A DNA stretch of 64,000 nt. Source: Cupriavidus sp. U2. Lineage in GTDB: Bacteria; Pseudomonadota; Gammaproteobacteria; Burkholderiales; Burkholderiaceae. The position numbers and the translations under genes are program-made. Positions 49,376 through 59,771 of this stretch are shown here, in pieces. The notes below the pieces were generated by a model. That model worked only from the letters and a program-made list of their open reading frames with translations, searched no databases and was not told the origin of the DNA. The stretch is from contig NZ_RCOG02000001.1 of the NCBI RefSeq assembly GCF_009663685.2, forward strand, positions 248,152 through 312,151, written 5' to 3'. Each line of letters begins with the position of its first letter. Position 1 is the stretch's first letter.

Positions 49376-50359
49376 TTATTCGGGTTTCCAGTGCTCGTTC
49401 GGATGCAGGTCAAGCGTCGCGGCGGCCAGCACCTGCATCACGAAATCCTCGTAGCTGATGCCCGCCGCGCGCGCCGCCATCGGCACGAGCGAATGGCCGG
49501 TCATGCCGGGCGACGTATTCATTTCGAGCAGATGCGGGCGGCCGTCGCGGGTCAGCATGACGTCCGCACGGGCCCAGCCACGGCAACCCAGCACGCGAAA
49601 CGCTTCGACGGCCAGCGCCCGCACTTCGTTCTCCAGTGCCTCAGGCAAAGTTGACGGGCACAGGTATTGGGTAACGTCAGTAAAGTACTTATTTTGATAG
49701 TCGTAGTTCGACTCGGGCGCGACAATCTTGATAACGGGCAGTGCTTCGGCCGTTGCGCCCTCGCCCACTACCGGGCAGGTCAGCTCGTCGCCATCGATGA
49801 ACGTCTCGGCGATGACATCGGCATCGAGCCCCGCCGCCTTCTCGAACGCCTCGCGCATCTGGCCGGCATCGGTGACCTTGGTCAGGCCGATCGACGACCC
49901 CTCGCGGGCCGGCTTGACGATCAGCGGCAGGCCCAGATCCCGCACCACGGCGTCGAAATCGGTATCGGCATACAGCATCGCAAAGCGCGGCGTGGCCAGG
50001 CCGTGCGTCATCCACAGGCGCTTGGTGGCCTGCTTGTCCATGGCCAGCGCCGACGCCAGCACGCCGCTGCCCGTATAGGGCACGCCCAGCTGTTCCAGCA
50101 GGCCCTGCATCGTGCCGTCCTCGCCGTAACGGCCATGCAGCGCGATGAAGACGCGGTCGAACTTCGCCGCGGCCAGTTCCGCCACGGACTGCAGCGCCGG
50201 GTCGAACGCGTGGGCGTCCACGCCGCGCGACTTCAGTGCCGCCAGGACGCCGTTGCCGGACATCAGCGAGATTTCGCGCTCGGCCGAGCGCCCGCCCAGC
50301 AGCACGCCAACCTTGCCCAGCGATTCCGGATCGATATTGGGATGCGCCACGAAGCTCAT
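49376..50359 (-). CDS. ddlB: D-alanine--D-alanine ligase
   Basis: An ATP-grasp enzyme making the D-Ala-D-Ala terminus of peptidoglycan precursors. The 327 residues include [50 protein letters not shown] and the C-terminal [13 protein letters not shown]. No vancomycin-resistance-type substitution is evident. It overlaps murC by 4 bp and is placed between murC and ftsQ as in E. coli. Confidence 0.97.
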   Translation of the reverse strand: MSFVAHPNIDPESLGKVGVLLGGRSAEREISLMSGNGVLAALKSRGVDAHAFDPALQSVAELAAAKFDRVFIALHGRYGEDGTMQGLLEQLGVPYTGSGVLASALAMDKQATKRLWMTHGLATPRFAMLYADTDFDAVVRDLGLPLIVKPAREGSSIGLTKVTDAGQMREAFEKAAGLDADVIAETFIDGDELTCPVVGEGATAEALPVIKIVAPESNYDYQNKYFTDVTQYLCPSTLPEALENEVRALAVEAFRVLGCRGWARADVMLTRDGRPHLLEMNTSPGMTGHSLVPMAARAAGISYEDFVMQVLAAATLDLHPNEHWKPE

Positions 50360-51771
50360 TGCTGACCTCCCGCCTGGTGCGACACCAGTTGTCCCGGCAC
50401 CGCACCGATCGTGCCGGCACCCATGGTCACGACCACATCGCCAGGTCGCACGGCATCCATGATCGATTGGGGCATGTCTTCGATCTGTTCCACAAAAACG
50501 GGTTCTACCTTGTTGGCCACCCGCAGCGCGCGGGTCAGCGCGCGGCCGTCGGCGGCCACGATGGGCGCCTCGCCGGCCGCATACACCTCGGCCAGCAGCA
50601 GCGCGTCGACGGTGCCGAGCACCTTCACGAAATCCTCGAAGCAGTCGCGCGTCCGCGTGTACCGGTGCGGCTGGAAGGCCAGCACCAGCCGGCGGTCCGG
50701 GAATGCACCGCGCGCGGCGGCCAGCGTGGCGGCCATTTCCACCGGGTGGTGGCCGTAGTCGTCCACCAGCGTGAACGTGCCGGCGCCATCGGGCGTCGCC
50801 ACCTCGCCGTAGCGCTGGAAGCGGCGGCCAACACCGTGGAATTCGCGCAGCGCCTTGACGATGGCGGCGTCGGGCACCTCCAGTTCGGTGGCGATGGCGA
50901 TGGCGGCCAGCGCGTTCTGCACGTTGTGCAGGCCCGGCAGGTTCAGCACCACGTCCAGCGGCGGCTCCGCGTGGCCGTTGAGCTGGCGCAGCACCGTGAA
51001 ATGCATCTGGCCGTCCACCGCGCGGGCATTGACCGCGCGGATCTGGGCATCCTCGGCAAAGCCGTAGCGCACCACGGGCTTGGACACGAACGGCATGATC
51101 TCGCGCACGTTCGGGTCATCCACGCACAGCACGGCAATGCCGTAGAACGGCAGGCGCTGGGTGAATTCCACGAACGCCTGCTTCAGACGGGCAAAGTCAT
51201 GCCCGTACGTGTCCATGTGGTCGGCGTCGATATTGGTGATGACTTCCATCACCGGGAACAGGTTCAGGAACGACGCATCGGACTCGTCGGCCTCGGCGAC
51301 GATGAAGTCGCCCGTGCCCAGGCGCGCGTTGGCACCGGCCGAATTCAGCCGGCCGCCGATCACGAAGGTCGGGTCGAGCCCGCCCTCGGCCAGCACCGAC
51401 GCCACCAGGCTGGTGGTCGTGGTCTTGCCGTGCGTGCCGGCGATGGCCACGCCCTGCTTCAGGCGCATCAGTTCGGCCAGCATCACGGCGCGCGGCACCA
51501 CCGGAATGCGCTTGGCGCGCGCGGCCAGCACTTCCGGGTTGTCGTGGGTCACGGCGGTCGACACGACCACGGCGTTGGCGCCTTCCACGTTGGCGGCGTC
51601 ATGGCCGTGGCACACGCGGGCGCCCAGCGAGGCCAGGCGCCGCGTGGCAGCGTTGCTGCCCATGTCGGAGCCCGAGACCTTGTAGCCCAGGTTCAGCAGG
51701 ACCTCGGCGATGCCACTCATGCCGGCCCCGCCAATGCCTACGAAGTGGATGTTCTTGACGATATGCTTCAT
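50356..51771 (-). CDS. murC: UDP-N-acetylmuramate--L-alanine ligase
   Basis: Adds L-Ala to UDP-MurNAc, the first amino acid of the stem peptide. The 471 residues begin with [15 protein letters not shown] and have the ATP loop [14 protein letters not shown] near residue 112, followed by the central and C-terminal Mur ligase domains ([16 protein letters not shown]). The ATG at 51771 matches the family start; it follows murG by 10 bp. Confidence 0.97.
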   Translation of the reverse strand: MKHIVKNIHFVGIGGAGMSGIAEVLLNLGYKVSGSDMGSNAATRRLASLGARVCHGHDAANVEGANAVVVSTAVTHDNPEVLAARAKRIPVVPRAVMLAELMRLKQGVAIAGTHGKTTTTSLVASVLAEGGLDPTFVIGGRLNSAGANARLGTGDFIVAEADESDASFLNLFPVMEVITNIDADHMDTYGHDFARLKQAFVEFTQRLPFYGIAVLCVDDPNVREIMPFVSKPVVRYGFAEDAQIRAVNARAVDGQMHFTVLRQLNGHAEPPLDVVLNLPGLHNVQNALAAIAIATELEVPDAAIVKALREFHGVGRRFQRYGEVATPDGAGTFTLVDDYGHHPVEMAATLAAARGAFPDRRLVLAFQPHRYTRTRDCFEDFVKVLGTVDALLLAEVYAAGEAPIVAADGRALTRALRVANKVEPVFVEQIEDMPQSIMDAVRPGDVVVTMGAGTIGAVPGQLVSHQAGGQQ

Positions 51772-51781
51772 TGCTTCCGTT

Positions 51782-52852
51782 TCATTTTTCGCCCGCCATC
51801 TGACGGCAGATCTCGGCCACTCGCCGGGTTGCCTCAGGTTTTGCAAGGCTGCGCGCAGCGCGCGCCATGTCCTTCAACTGGCCGCGGTCCAGACCGGCGA
51901 TCGTTTGCGCCAGGCCCTCCGCGGTCAATGCGTTCTGTTGCACCAGCAACGCCGCGCCCTGCTTCGACAGGAAGCTGGCGTTGGTGGTCTGGTGATCGTC
52001 CACCGCGTGCGGGAACGGCACGAACAGCGCGGCCACCCCGGCGGCCGCCACTTCCGAGACCGTCATCGCGCCAGCGCGGCAGATGACCAGGTCGGCGTCG
52101 GCGTAGGCCGCCGCCATGTCGTCGATAAATGGCACGGTCTCGCCGGCCACGCCCGCCGCCACGTAGTTCGCGCGCAGCTGGTCGATCTGTTTCGCGCCCG
52201 CCTGATGCTTCACCGTCGGCCGGGTGGCCTCGGGCAGCAAGGCCAGCGCCTTCGGCACCACGTCGTTCAGTGCCGCCGCGCCGAGGCTGCCGCCCACCAC
52301 CAGGATGCGCAGCGGTCCGGTGCGCTGTTCGTAGCGCGATGCCGGGTCCGGGATCTCCGCCAGTTCGGCGCGGACCGGGTTGCCGGTCCATTCGCTGTCC
52401 GGCAGCGCGTCCGGGAACGCGCACAGCACGCGGTCCGCCACCTTGGCCAGCACCTTGTTGGCCAGCCCGGCGATGGAATTCTGCTCGTGCAGCACCAGCG
52501 GGCGGCCCAGCAGCGACGCCATCATCCCCGCCGGGAACGTGATGTAGCCGCCCATGCCCAGCACCACGTCGGGCTTCACGCGGCGCAGCGCGCCGATGCT
52601 TTGCCAGAACGCGCGCAGCAGGTTCAGCGGCAGCAGCAGCTTGGTCACCAGACCCTTGCCGCGCAGGCCACCGAACTGGATGTACTCCATCGGGATGTCG
52701 TGCTTGGGCACCAGCGTGGCTTCCATGCCCGAACGATTGCCCAGCCAGACCACCCGCCAGCCCTCGTCGCGCAGCGCGCGCGCGACCGCCAGCCCCGGGA
52801 ACACGTGTCCCCCGGTGCCGCCAGCCATGACGAGAAGGGTGCGGTCGGTCAT
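51782..52852 (-). CDS. murG: UDP-GlcNAc:undecaprenyl-pyrophosphoryl-MurNAc-pentapeptide GlcNAc transferase
   Basis: The peripheral membrane glycosyltransferase that converts lipid I to lipid II. The 356 residues show the GT28 N-terminal [11 protein letters not shown] (residues 10-20), a second G loop [12 protein letters not shown] and the donor-site segment [16 protein letters not shown]. The ATG at 52852 overlaps ftsW by 4 bp; the frame runs upstream through ftsW only as shadow. Confidence 0.97.
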   Translation of the reverse strand: MTDRTLLVMAGGTGGHVFPGLAVARALRDEGWRVVWLGNRSGMEATLVPKHDIPMEYIQFGGLRGKGLVTKLLLPLNLLRAFWQSIGALRRVKPDVVLGMGGYITFPAGMMASLLGRPLVLHEQNSIAGLANKVLAKVADRVLCAFPDALPDSEWTGNPVRAELAEIPDPASRYEQRTGPLRILVVGGSLGAAALNDVVPKALALLPEATRPTVKHQAGAKQIDQLRANYVAAGVAGETVPFIDDMAAAYADADLVICRAGAMTVSEVAAAGVAALFVPFPHAVDDHQTTNASFLSKQGAALLVQQNALTAEGLAQTIAGLDRGQLKDMARAARSLAKPEATRRVAEICRQMAGEK

Positions 52853-54090
52853 ACCTTCCCTCCGCGCATCAACACTCGATTTTCGTAGTCGATCCGCAGG
52901 ACGATCGCCAGCGCCACGCAGTTCATCAGGATGCCCGAGCCGCCGTAGCTCACCAGCGGCAGCGTCAGTCCCTTGGTGGGCAGCAGGCCCAGGTTCACGC
53001 CCATGTTGATGAAGGTCTGCCAGCCGACCCACACGCCAATGCCCTTGGCCACCAGCCCGGCAAACGTGCGGTCGAGCTGCAGCGCGGTGCGGCCGATGTT
53101 GAAGCAGCGGCGCACCAGCCAGTAGAACAGCACGATCATCACCAGCACGCCGATGAAGCCGAATTCCTCGCCGATCACCGCCAGGATGAAGTCGGTATGC
53201 GCCTCGGGCAGGTAGTGCAGCTTCTCGATGCTGCCGCCCAGGCCCACGCCCGTCCATTCGCCACGGCCGAAGGCGATCAGCGAGTGCGTCAGCTGATACG
53301 CCTTGCCCAGCGCGTTGCTCTCTTCCCACGGGTTCAGGTACGCGAAGATCCGCTCGCGGCGCCAGGGCGACGCCGTGATCAGCAGCGCGAACGCGCCCAC
53401 GGCCACGCCCACCAGGCCCGCGAACAGCTTGCCGTTGATGCCGCCCAGGAACAGGATGCCCATGGCCACGGCCGCGATCACCAGGAACGCGCCCATGTCG
53501 GGTTCCAGAAGCAGCAGCATGCCCACCACCACCACCGCCACGCCCATCGGCAGGAAGCCCTTGCTGACGGTCTGCATCCATTCCTGCTTGCGCACCGTGT
53601 AGTTGGCCGCGTACAGCACCACGGCCAGCTTCATCAGTTCCGATGGCTGGAAGTTCATCACGCCCAGCGGAATCCAGCGCCGCGCGCCGTTCACGCCCTT
53701 GCCCACGAACGGCACCAGCACCAGCACCAACAGCACCAGCGCGATGATGAACAGCTTGGGCGCGTACTTGTCCCACACCTTGACCGGCACCTGGAACGCC
53801 GCCAGGCCCACCGACAGGCCGATGAACAGCGCGAACGCATGGCGCACCAGGAAGTGCGCCTCGCGGTAGTTGGCGTAGCGCGGCGAGTCGGGCAGCGCGA
53901 TCGATGCCGAATAGACCATCACCAGGCCGAACGTCAGCAGCACGATGGCCACCCACAGCAGGGGCTGGTCGTACTCCATCATCCGCGAACGGGTTGGCTT
54001 GACGCCCGACACCGCGTCGCGCAGGCCACCCCAGGCGTTGCCGATGGTGGCGCCGATGAATCCGCTGCGCTTGACCTGCGAATCGCTCAT
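52849..54090 (-). CDS. ftsW: Septal peptidoglycan polymerase FtsW (SEDS family)
   Basis: A ten-helix membrane glycosyltransferase that polymerises lipid II at the septum together with FtsI. The 413 residues contain the SEDS features [49 protein letters not shown] and [14 protein letters not shown]. The ATG at 54090 overlaps murD by 4 bp. The first 40 residues are cytoplasmic. Confidence 0.97.
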   Translation of the reverse strand: MSDSQVKRSGFIGATIGNAWGGLRDAVSGVKPTRSRMMEYDQPLLWVAIVLLTFGLVMVYSASIALPDSPRYANYREAHFLVRHAFALFIGLSVGLAAFQVPVKVWDKYAPKLFIIALVLLVLVLVPFVGKGVNGARRWIPLGVMNFQPSELMKLAVVLYAANYTVRKQEWMQTVSKGFLPMGVAVVVVGMLLLLEPDMGAFLVIAAVAMGILFLGGINGKLFAGLVGVAVGAFALLITASPWRRERIFAYLNPWEESNALGKAYQLTHSLIAFGRGEWTGVGLGGSIEKLHYLPEAHTDFILAVIGEEFGFIGVLVMIVLFYWLVRRCFNIGRTALQLDRTFAGLVAKGIGVWVGWQTFINMGVNLGLLPTKGLTLPLVSYGGSGILMNCVALAIVLRIDYENRVLMRGGKV

Positions 54091-55598
54091 GGCATGATCC
54101 CCCGGGACAGGGCCAGTTCTTCCACCGCGCCGCGAAACACCTGCGCGCGATGCACGTAATTGCGGAACATGTCGAGGCTGGCACAGGCCGGCGACAGCAA
54201 TACGACATCGCCCGATTCGGCCAGGCCCGCCGATTTCTCGACCGCTTCTTCCAGCGTGGCGGCGTCAACGATCTGCGTGCCCGTGGCGGCCAGTGCCTCG
54301 CGGATGGCGCCGGCGTCCTTGCCGATCAGCACCACGGCGCGTGCATATTGCGTCACCGGCGCGGCCAGCGGAGAAAAGTCCTGGCCCTTGCCTTCGCCGC
54401 CGGCGATCAGCACCACGCGCTTGTCCAGCCCGTTCAGCGCGGCCACGGTGGCGCCCACATTGGTGCCCTTGCTGTCGTCGAAATACTCGACCTCGTCGAT
54501 GGTCGCCACCCACTCCACGCGGTGCGGCTCGCCGCGATACTCGCGCAGGCCATGCAGCAGCGCGTTCAGCGGCAGGTCGATCGCCCGGCACAGCGCCAGC
54601 GCCGCCATGGCGTTGGTGGCGTTGTGCAGGCCACGGATATGCAGCGCATCGGCCGGCATCAGTCGCTTGTGGCGCACCGGCACGGCTTCCGTGACCGCCT
54701 CGTCCTTCTTGCGGCGGCGCGGCTTCTGCTCCGGTTCGGCTTCCGTATCGGGCTCGGCCACGATCAGCCACGGCATGCCGCCGTCGCGCAGTACGCCGTA
54801 GCTGCCGACGGTCTCGGGCAGGTCGGTGCCGAAGGTGACCGGCGTCGCGCCCGGACGGGCCATCTCCAGCGTCAGCTTGTCCTGGCGGTTCAGCACCTGT
54901 ACGCAGCCTTTGCCATCCGGGCCGAAGATGCGGGCCTTGGCGGCGGCGTAGGCTTGCATGCTGCCGTGCCAGTCCAGGTGATCCTGCGTGACGTTGAGCA
55001 CCGTCGCGGCGTGGGGCGCCAGCGAAAACGTGTATTCCAGCTGGAAGCTCGACAGCTCCAGCACCCAGACATCGGGCAGCGTGGCGCTGGCGATGCAGGC
55101 CGACAGCTTGTCCAGCGCCGACGGGCTGATATTGCCGGCCACGCCAACGGTCTTGCCCGCGCGCTCGATCAGCCGGCCGGTCAGCGCCGTGGTGGTGGTC
55201 TTGCCGTTGGTGCCGGTGATGGCCAGCACGCGCGGCGCGTAGCCCGACGCGGCTTCCAGATAGCCCAGCGCCTGGGCGAACAGTTCGATCTCGCCGCAGA
55301 CCGGGATGCCGCGCGCCTGGGCCGCATCGAGCAGCGCCTTCGTGCCGGCTTCCAGCGGCGACAGGCCGGGGCTGATCGCCACCAGGCCGATATCGTCGAG
55401 CAGGCCTTCGGCGAACGGGCCGCCCACGAACTGCGCCGTGGTCAGCTCGGCCTGGAGGAAGACAAGGTTGGCGGGCGCCTCGCGTGTGTCGGCCACGCGC
55501 ACGCGGCAGCCGTTCAGGCCGCACCAGCGTGCCATGGCCAGCCCCGATTCACCGAGGCCAAGTACCAGCACATGAGGTTTCTGCAACACGCCAAACAC
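54087..55598 (-). CDS. murD: UDP-N-acetylmuramoyl-L-alanine--D-glutamate ligase
   Basis: Adds D-Glu to the peptidoglycan precursor. The 503 residues begin [17 protein letters not shown] and carry the P-loop [15 protein letters not shown] and the central [13 protein letters not shown]. The start is GTG at 55598 ([10 protein letters not shown]), preceded by AGGA at 7 bases; it fits the family N terminus. A Glu/Arg/Lys-rich insert (about residues 295-320, [15 protein letters not shown]) enlarges it relative to the E. coli enzyme of about 440 residues. Confidence 0.96.
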   Translation of the reverse strand: MFGVLQKPHVLVLGLGESGLAMARWCGLNGCRVRVADTREAPANLVFLQAELTTAQFVGGPFAEGLLDDIGLVAISPGLSPLEAGTKALLDAAQARGIPVCGEIELFAQALGYLEAASGYAPRVLAITGTNGKTTTTALTGRLIERAGKTVGVAGNISPSALDKLSACIASATLPDVWVLELSSFQLEYTFSLAPHAATVLNVTQDHLDWHGSMQAYAAAKARIFGPDGKGCVQVLNRQDKLTLEMARPGATPVTFGTDLPETVGSYGVLRDGGMPWLIVAEPDTEAEPEQKPRRRKKDEAVTEAVPVRHKRLMPADALHIRGLHNATNAMAALALCRAIDLPLNALLHGLREYRGEPHRVEWVATIDEVEYFDDSKGTNVGATVAALNGLDKRVVLIAGGEGKGQDFSPLAAPVTQYARAVVLIGKDAGAIREALAATGTQIVDAATLEEAVEKSAGLAESGDVVLLSPACASLDMFRNYVHRAQVFRGAVEELALSRGIMP

Positions 55599-55644
55599 TT
55601 CGATTTCCTGCCTATATATAGAGAGCTTCAGTTTTCGGGGACGC

Positions 55645-56814
55645 TCAGCGCAGCTTCAGCGTCGACAGGCCAATCAGCACCAGCAGCATCGTGATGATCC
55701 AGAACCGCACGGTGACCTGTGTTTCCTTCCAGCCACTCAGTTCGAAGTGGTGGTGCAGCGGCGCCATGCGGAACAGGCGCCGGCCTTCGCCATGGCGTTT
55801 CTTCGTGAACTTGAACCACGTGACCTGCAGCATCACCGACAGCGTTTCCACCACGAAGATGCCACCCATCACGAACAGCACGATTTCCTGGCGCACGATC
55901 ACGGCGATGGTGCCCAGCGCGCCGCCCAGCGCCAGCGCGCCGACATCGCCCATGAACACCCGCGCCGGGTGCGCGTTGAACCAGAGGAAGGCCAGGCCCG
56001 CTCCGGCCATCGCCGAGCAGAAGATCAGCAGTTCGCCGGCGCCCGGGATATGCGGGAACAGCAGGTACTTGCTGTAGACCGCGTTGCCCATCACGTAGGC
56101 GAACACGCCCAGGCCGCCCCCGACCAGCACCACGGGCATGATCACCAGGCCGTCCAGCCCGTCGGTCAGGTTCACCGCGTTGCTGGAGCCGACGATCACC
56201 AGGTACGTCAGCACGATGAAGCCGGTCACGCCCAGCGGGTAGCTGATTTCCTTGAAGAACGGGACGATGAGGTTCGTCTTGTACGGCACATCGGCGAACA
56301 TGCCGCCTTCGATCCAGCTCAGGAACAGGCTCCAGACCCGCACGTTGCTAGCCTCGGTCACCGAGAACGCCAGGTACACGGCAGCCACCAGGCCAATCAG
56401 CGTCTGCCAGAAGAACTTCTCGCGGCTCGACATGCCGCGCGGGTCGCGATACACCACCTTGCGATAGTCGTCGACCCAGCCCACGGCGCCGTAGCCCAGC
56501 GTCACCAGCAGCACCACCCAGATGAAGCGGTTGCCCCAGTCGCACCAGAGCAGCGTCGACACGCAGATCGAGATCAGCACCAGCACGCCGCCCATGGTGG
56601 GCGTGCCGGACTTGACCAGGTGCGTCTGCGGGCCGATGGTACGCACGGCCTGGCCGATCTTCAGTTCGGTCAGGCGACGGATGACCCACGGCCCGAAACC
56701 GAGGCCGATCACCAGCGCGGTGAGGTTGGCCATCACCGCGCGGAAGGTCAGGTAGTTAACGACCCGCAGGAAGCTGTAATCGTTTTGCAGCCACTGGGCC
56801 AGTGCCAATAACAT
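55645..56814 (-). CDS. mraY: Phospho-N-acetylmuramoyl-pentapeptide transferase
   Basis: The ten-helix membrane enzyme that makes lipid I from UDP-MurNAc-pentapeptide and undecaprenyl phosphate. The 389 residues include [19 protein letters not shown] with the catalytic Asp pair, NLTDGLDGL and the [13 protein letters not shown] motif. A 46-bp gap separates it from murD, the largest in this part of the operon. Confidence 0.97.
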   Translation of the reverse strand: MLLALAQWLQNDYSFLRVVNYLTFRAVMANLTALVIGLGFGPWVIRRLTELKIGQAVRTIGPQTHLVKSGTPTMGGVLVLISICVSTLLWCDWGNRFIWVVLLVTLGYGAVGWVDDYRKVVYRDPRGMSSREKFFWQTLIGLVAAVYLAFSVTEASNVRVWSLFLSWIEGGMFADVPYKTNLIVPFFKEISYPLGVTGFIVLTYLVIVGSSNAVNLTDGLDGLVIMPVVLVGGGLGVFAYVMGNAVYSKYLLFPHIPGAGELLIFCSAMAGAGLAFLWFNAHPARVFMGDVGALALGGALGTIAVIVRQEIVLFVMGGIFVVETLSVMLQVTWFKFTKKRHGEGRRLFRMAPLHHHFELSGWKETQVTVRFWIITMLLVLIGLSTLKLR

Positions 56815-56826
56815 CGTTCGTCTTTC

Positions 56827-58227
56827 TTAGTGAGCGGAAGGGGATGCGACCAGCGCATCGACCATCCGTTCCATGCGCATGAAGCGCGATCCCTTCACGA
56901 GCACGGCGGCCGCACCAGCCACCACGCCCTCCTTGTCTTCCTTCAGCGCCTGCGCCAGGGCTTCCGCACCGGCAAAATGGCGCGCGCCCGGGCCGTATGC
57001 CTGCACGGCATGCGTGGCCAGATCGCCCAGCGCCCACAGCGTCTCGATGCCGCGGTCGCGCGCGTAGGCGCCAATCTCGGCATGGAACGCCGGGCCCTGG
57101 TCGCCGACTTCACCCATGTCGCCCAGCACCAGCACGCGCGGGGCGGCAAACCCGGCCAGCACGTCGATGGCGGCGCGCACGGAATCGGGATTCGCGTTGT
57201 AGGTATCGTCGATGACCACCGTGCCGGCCGGCGTGTGCCTGACCTGCAGGCGGCCCTTCACGGCCGAGAAGCCCGCGATGCCGCGCTGGATCGCATCCAC
57301 CGCCACCCCGGCCGCCAGCGCGCAGGCCGTGGCGGCCAGCGCGTTGCGCACGTTGTGCGCGCCCAGCAGCTGCAGCCGCAGATCGAAGCTCTGGTTTGGC
57401 GCCGTCACGTGCAGCACCTGCACGCCGTCGTCCAGCGTCACGGTCGCGCACACATCGGCCGAAGCGTCGGTACCGAACGCCAGCACGCGGCGGGCGCCCG
57501 CCGCCTGGCGCCAGATCGCGGCATGCGCGCCGCCGCTTTCGGCATCCACCGGGAACACCGCCACGCCATCGGCGGGCAGCGCGGCGATGGCGCTGGCGTG
57601 CTCGTGGGCCACCGCTTCCACGCTGACCATGAATTCCTGGTGCTCGCGCTGCGCGTTGGTGATTACGGCCACGGTCGGCTGGGCGATGGCCGCCAGGTAG
57701 ACCGTCTCGCCCGGATGGTTCATGCCCAGTTCCAGCACCGCCAGCCTGTGGTGTGCACGCAGGCGCAGCACCGTCAGCGGCAGGCCGATATCGTTGTTCA
57801 GGTTGCCGCCCGTGGCCAGCCGGTCGTCCTCGCCCACGGCCGCGGCAAAGATCGCCGCGACCATTTCCTTGACCGTGGTCTTGCCGTTGCTGCCGGTGAC
57901 GGCCACCGTCGGCGGCGTGAACTGGCGGCGCCAGCCGGCACCCAGTTCGCCCAGGCCGATGCGCGTGTCCGGCACGATCAGCGCCGGCACGTCGAGGTCG
58001 ATGTCGCGGCTCACCAGCACGGCGGCGGCGCCGCGCGCCACCACATCGGCCAGGAAGTCATGGGCGTCGAAGCGGTCGCCCTTGAGCGCCACGAACAGAT
58101 CGCCCGGCTGTACGGTACGGCTGTCGGTGTGCACGCGCGAAAACGTGCGCGTGGCATCGCCGGAAATACGCGCGCCGGCCATCCAGCCGGCGGCTTGCTG
58201 CAAATTCGTCATCTGGTGTCCGTTCAT
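56827..58227 (-). CDS. murF: UDP-N-acetylmuramoyl-tripeptide--D-alanyl-D-alanine ligase
   Basis: Adds the D-Ala-D-Ala dipeptide made by DdlB. The 466 residues have VHTDSRTVQPGDLFVALKG near the N terminus, the P-loop VTGSNGKTTVKEM, and VIDDTYNANPDSVRAAI, a family motif. The ATG at 58227 overlaps murE by 4 bp, which supports this start over an internal ATG five codons later. Confidence 0.96.
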   Translation of the reverse strand: MNGHQMTNLQQAAGWMAGARISGDATRTFSRVHTDSRTVQPGDLFVALKGDRFDAHDFLADVVARGAAAVLVSRDIDLDVPALIVPDTRIGLGELGAGWRRQFTPPTVAVTGSNGKTTVKEMVAAIFAAAVGEDDRLATGGNLNNDIGLPLTVLRLRAHHRLAVLELGMNHPGETVYLAAIAQPTVAVITNAQREHQEFMVSVEAVAHEHASAIAALPADGVAVFPVDAESGGAHAAIWRQAAGARRVLAFGTDASADVCATVTLDDGVQVLHVTAPNQSFDLRLQLLGAHNVRNALAATACALAAGVAVDAIQRGIAGFSAVKGRLQVRHTPAGTVVIDDTYNANPDSVRAAIDVLAGFAAPRVLVLGDMGEVGDQGPAFHAEIGAYARDRGIETLWALGDLATHAVQAYGPGARHFAGAEALAQALKEDKEGVVAGAAAVLVKGSRFMRMERMVDALVASPSAH

Positions 58228-59771
58228 GCCGACACCCCCCGCGTGCCCAGGGTCAGGCGCACATGTTCGCGGTCCGAGAACGGCCGCTTGCGGCCCTGAA
58301 TCTCCTGCGTGGCTTCATGGCCCTTGCCGGCCACGAGCACCACATCGGCCGGGGCGGCGTGCTTGATTGCGTAAAGAATGGCCGCGGCGCGGTCTTCGAT
58401 CAGCCGCACGCGGCTGCGGTCCTGCATGCCGTCGGCGATCTGTTCGAGGATATCGAGCGGATCTTCGCTGCGCGGATTGTCGCTGGTCAGCACCACGTCA
58501 TCGGCCAGGCGCTCGGCCACGCCGCCCATCAGGGGGCGCTTGGTGGCGTCGCGGTCGCCGCCGCAGCCGAATACGCACCAGAGCCGGCCCTGGCGGGCGT
58601 CGGCCACCGGGCGCAGCGCGGTCAGCGTCTGCACCAGCGCGTCGGGCGTATGGGCGTAGTCGACCACGGCCAGCGGCGCCTCATGGCCGCCGAACAGCTC
58701 CATGCGGCCATCGACCGGCGTCAGCTGGCGAAGGGCGGCAATCGCCGCATCCCAGGCCACGCCCTGCGCCAGTGCCGCACCCAGCACCGCCAGCAGATTG
58801 CTGACGTTGAAGGCGCCGATCATCGGCGTGGTCACGTCGGCGCTGCCGAAGCTGCCATCGACATGGAACGCCGTGCCCGAGGCCGTGGCGCGCACATCGG
58901 TGGCGCGCAGCCACTGGCCGCGTGCCGCGGAGGCACCGGCCTTGCCGTCGATGCCATATTCGATCACCTGCGGCGCGCTGACGGCGGCGGCATTGCCGGC
59001 CAGCAGGCGGCCGCCCATGGCGTCGTCGCGATTGATCACGGCCGCGCGCAGGCCATCCCACTGGAACAGCAGCGCCTTGGCCGCCTCGTACTCGGCCATC
59101 GTGCCGTGGTAGTCGAGGTGATCCTGCGTCAGGTTGGTCAGCACCGCCACGCCAAACGCGGTGCCGGCCACGCGGCCCTGTTCCAGGCCGTGCGACGACA
59201 CTTCCATGGCGATGGCGCGCGCGCCCGCATCGTTCAACTCGGCCAGACTGGCCTGCAGCTGCACGGCATCGGGCGTGGTGAAACCGGTGATGCGCAGTGC
59301 ATCGGGGAAGCCCGTGCCCAGCGTGCCGATCGTCGCGCACGGCGTGCCGGTGCCCTGCAGCAGGCGCGCCAGCCACTGCGCGCACGATGTCTTGCCGTTG
59401 GTGCCCGTGATGCCGGTCACGGCCAGGTTGCGGGCGCCAACGCCGTACCAGCCGGCCGCGATCGGGCCGGCCAGCCAGTGCAGTTGCGACACGGCCAGGT
59501 GCGGCACGGCGTCGCCGTGCGGCCAGTCGAAGCCATCGGCCTCGTAGACCACGGCCGAGGCGCCGGCGGCGATGGCCTTGTCGATATGCGGACGGCCGTC
59601 GGTCGCCAGGCGTTCGTTACCCAGCACGTAGGCAAAGAACACGTCGCCCGGCTGCAGGCGGCGCGTATCGCCGGTCAGCCTGGCACCGGCCGGCGCGTGC
59701 GAATGCAGCCAGGCCAGCGAGTTGCTGGCCTGAGTGGACACCTCGAGCGGGAGCAGCGGCTTGGCCGTCAT
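58224..59771 (-). CDS. murE: UDP-N-acetylmuramoyl-L-alanyl-D-glutamate--2,6-diaminopimelate ligase
   Basis: Adds the third stem amino acid. The 515 residues have the P-loop [14 protein letters not shown] and the specificity loop DNPRSEDP, which marks meso-diaminopimelate rather than lysine. The ATG at 59771 overlaps the ftsI stop by 4 bp and is preferred to an upstream GTG. It follows the usual ftsI-murE-murF order. Confidence 0.97.
   Translation of the reverse strand: MTAKPLLPLEVSTQASNSLAWLHSHAPAGARLTGDTRRLQPGDVFFAYVLGNERLATDGRPHIDKAIAAGASAVVYEADGFDWPHGDAVPHLAVSQLHWLAGPIAAGWYGVGARNLAVTGITGTNGKTSCAQWLARLLQGTGTPCATIGTLGTGFPDALRITGFTTPDAVQLQASLAELNDAGARAIAMEVSSHGLEQGRVAGTAFGVAVLTNLTQDHLDYHGTMAEYEAAKALLFQWDGLRAAVINRDDAMGGRLLAGNAAAVSAPQVIEYGIDGKAGASAARGQWLRATDVRATASGTAFHVDGSFGSADVTTPMIGAFNVSNLLAVLGAALAQGVAWDAAIAALRQLTPVDGRMELFGGHEAPLAVVDYAHTPDALVQTLTALRPVADARQGRLWCVFGCGGDRDATKRPLMGGVAERLADDVVLTSDNPRSEDPLDILEQIADGMQDRSRVRLIEDRAAAILYAIKHAAPADVVLVAGKGHEATQEIQGRKRPFSDREHVRLTLGTRGVSA

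Noticed and set aside
54714-54750. The charged insert in MurD as a frameshift
   Set aside because: The reading frame continues with correct Mur ligase motifs on both sides, so it is a simple in-frame insertion.
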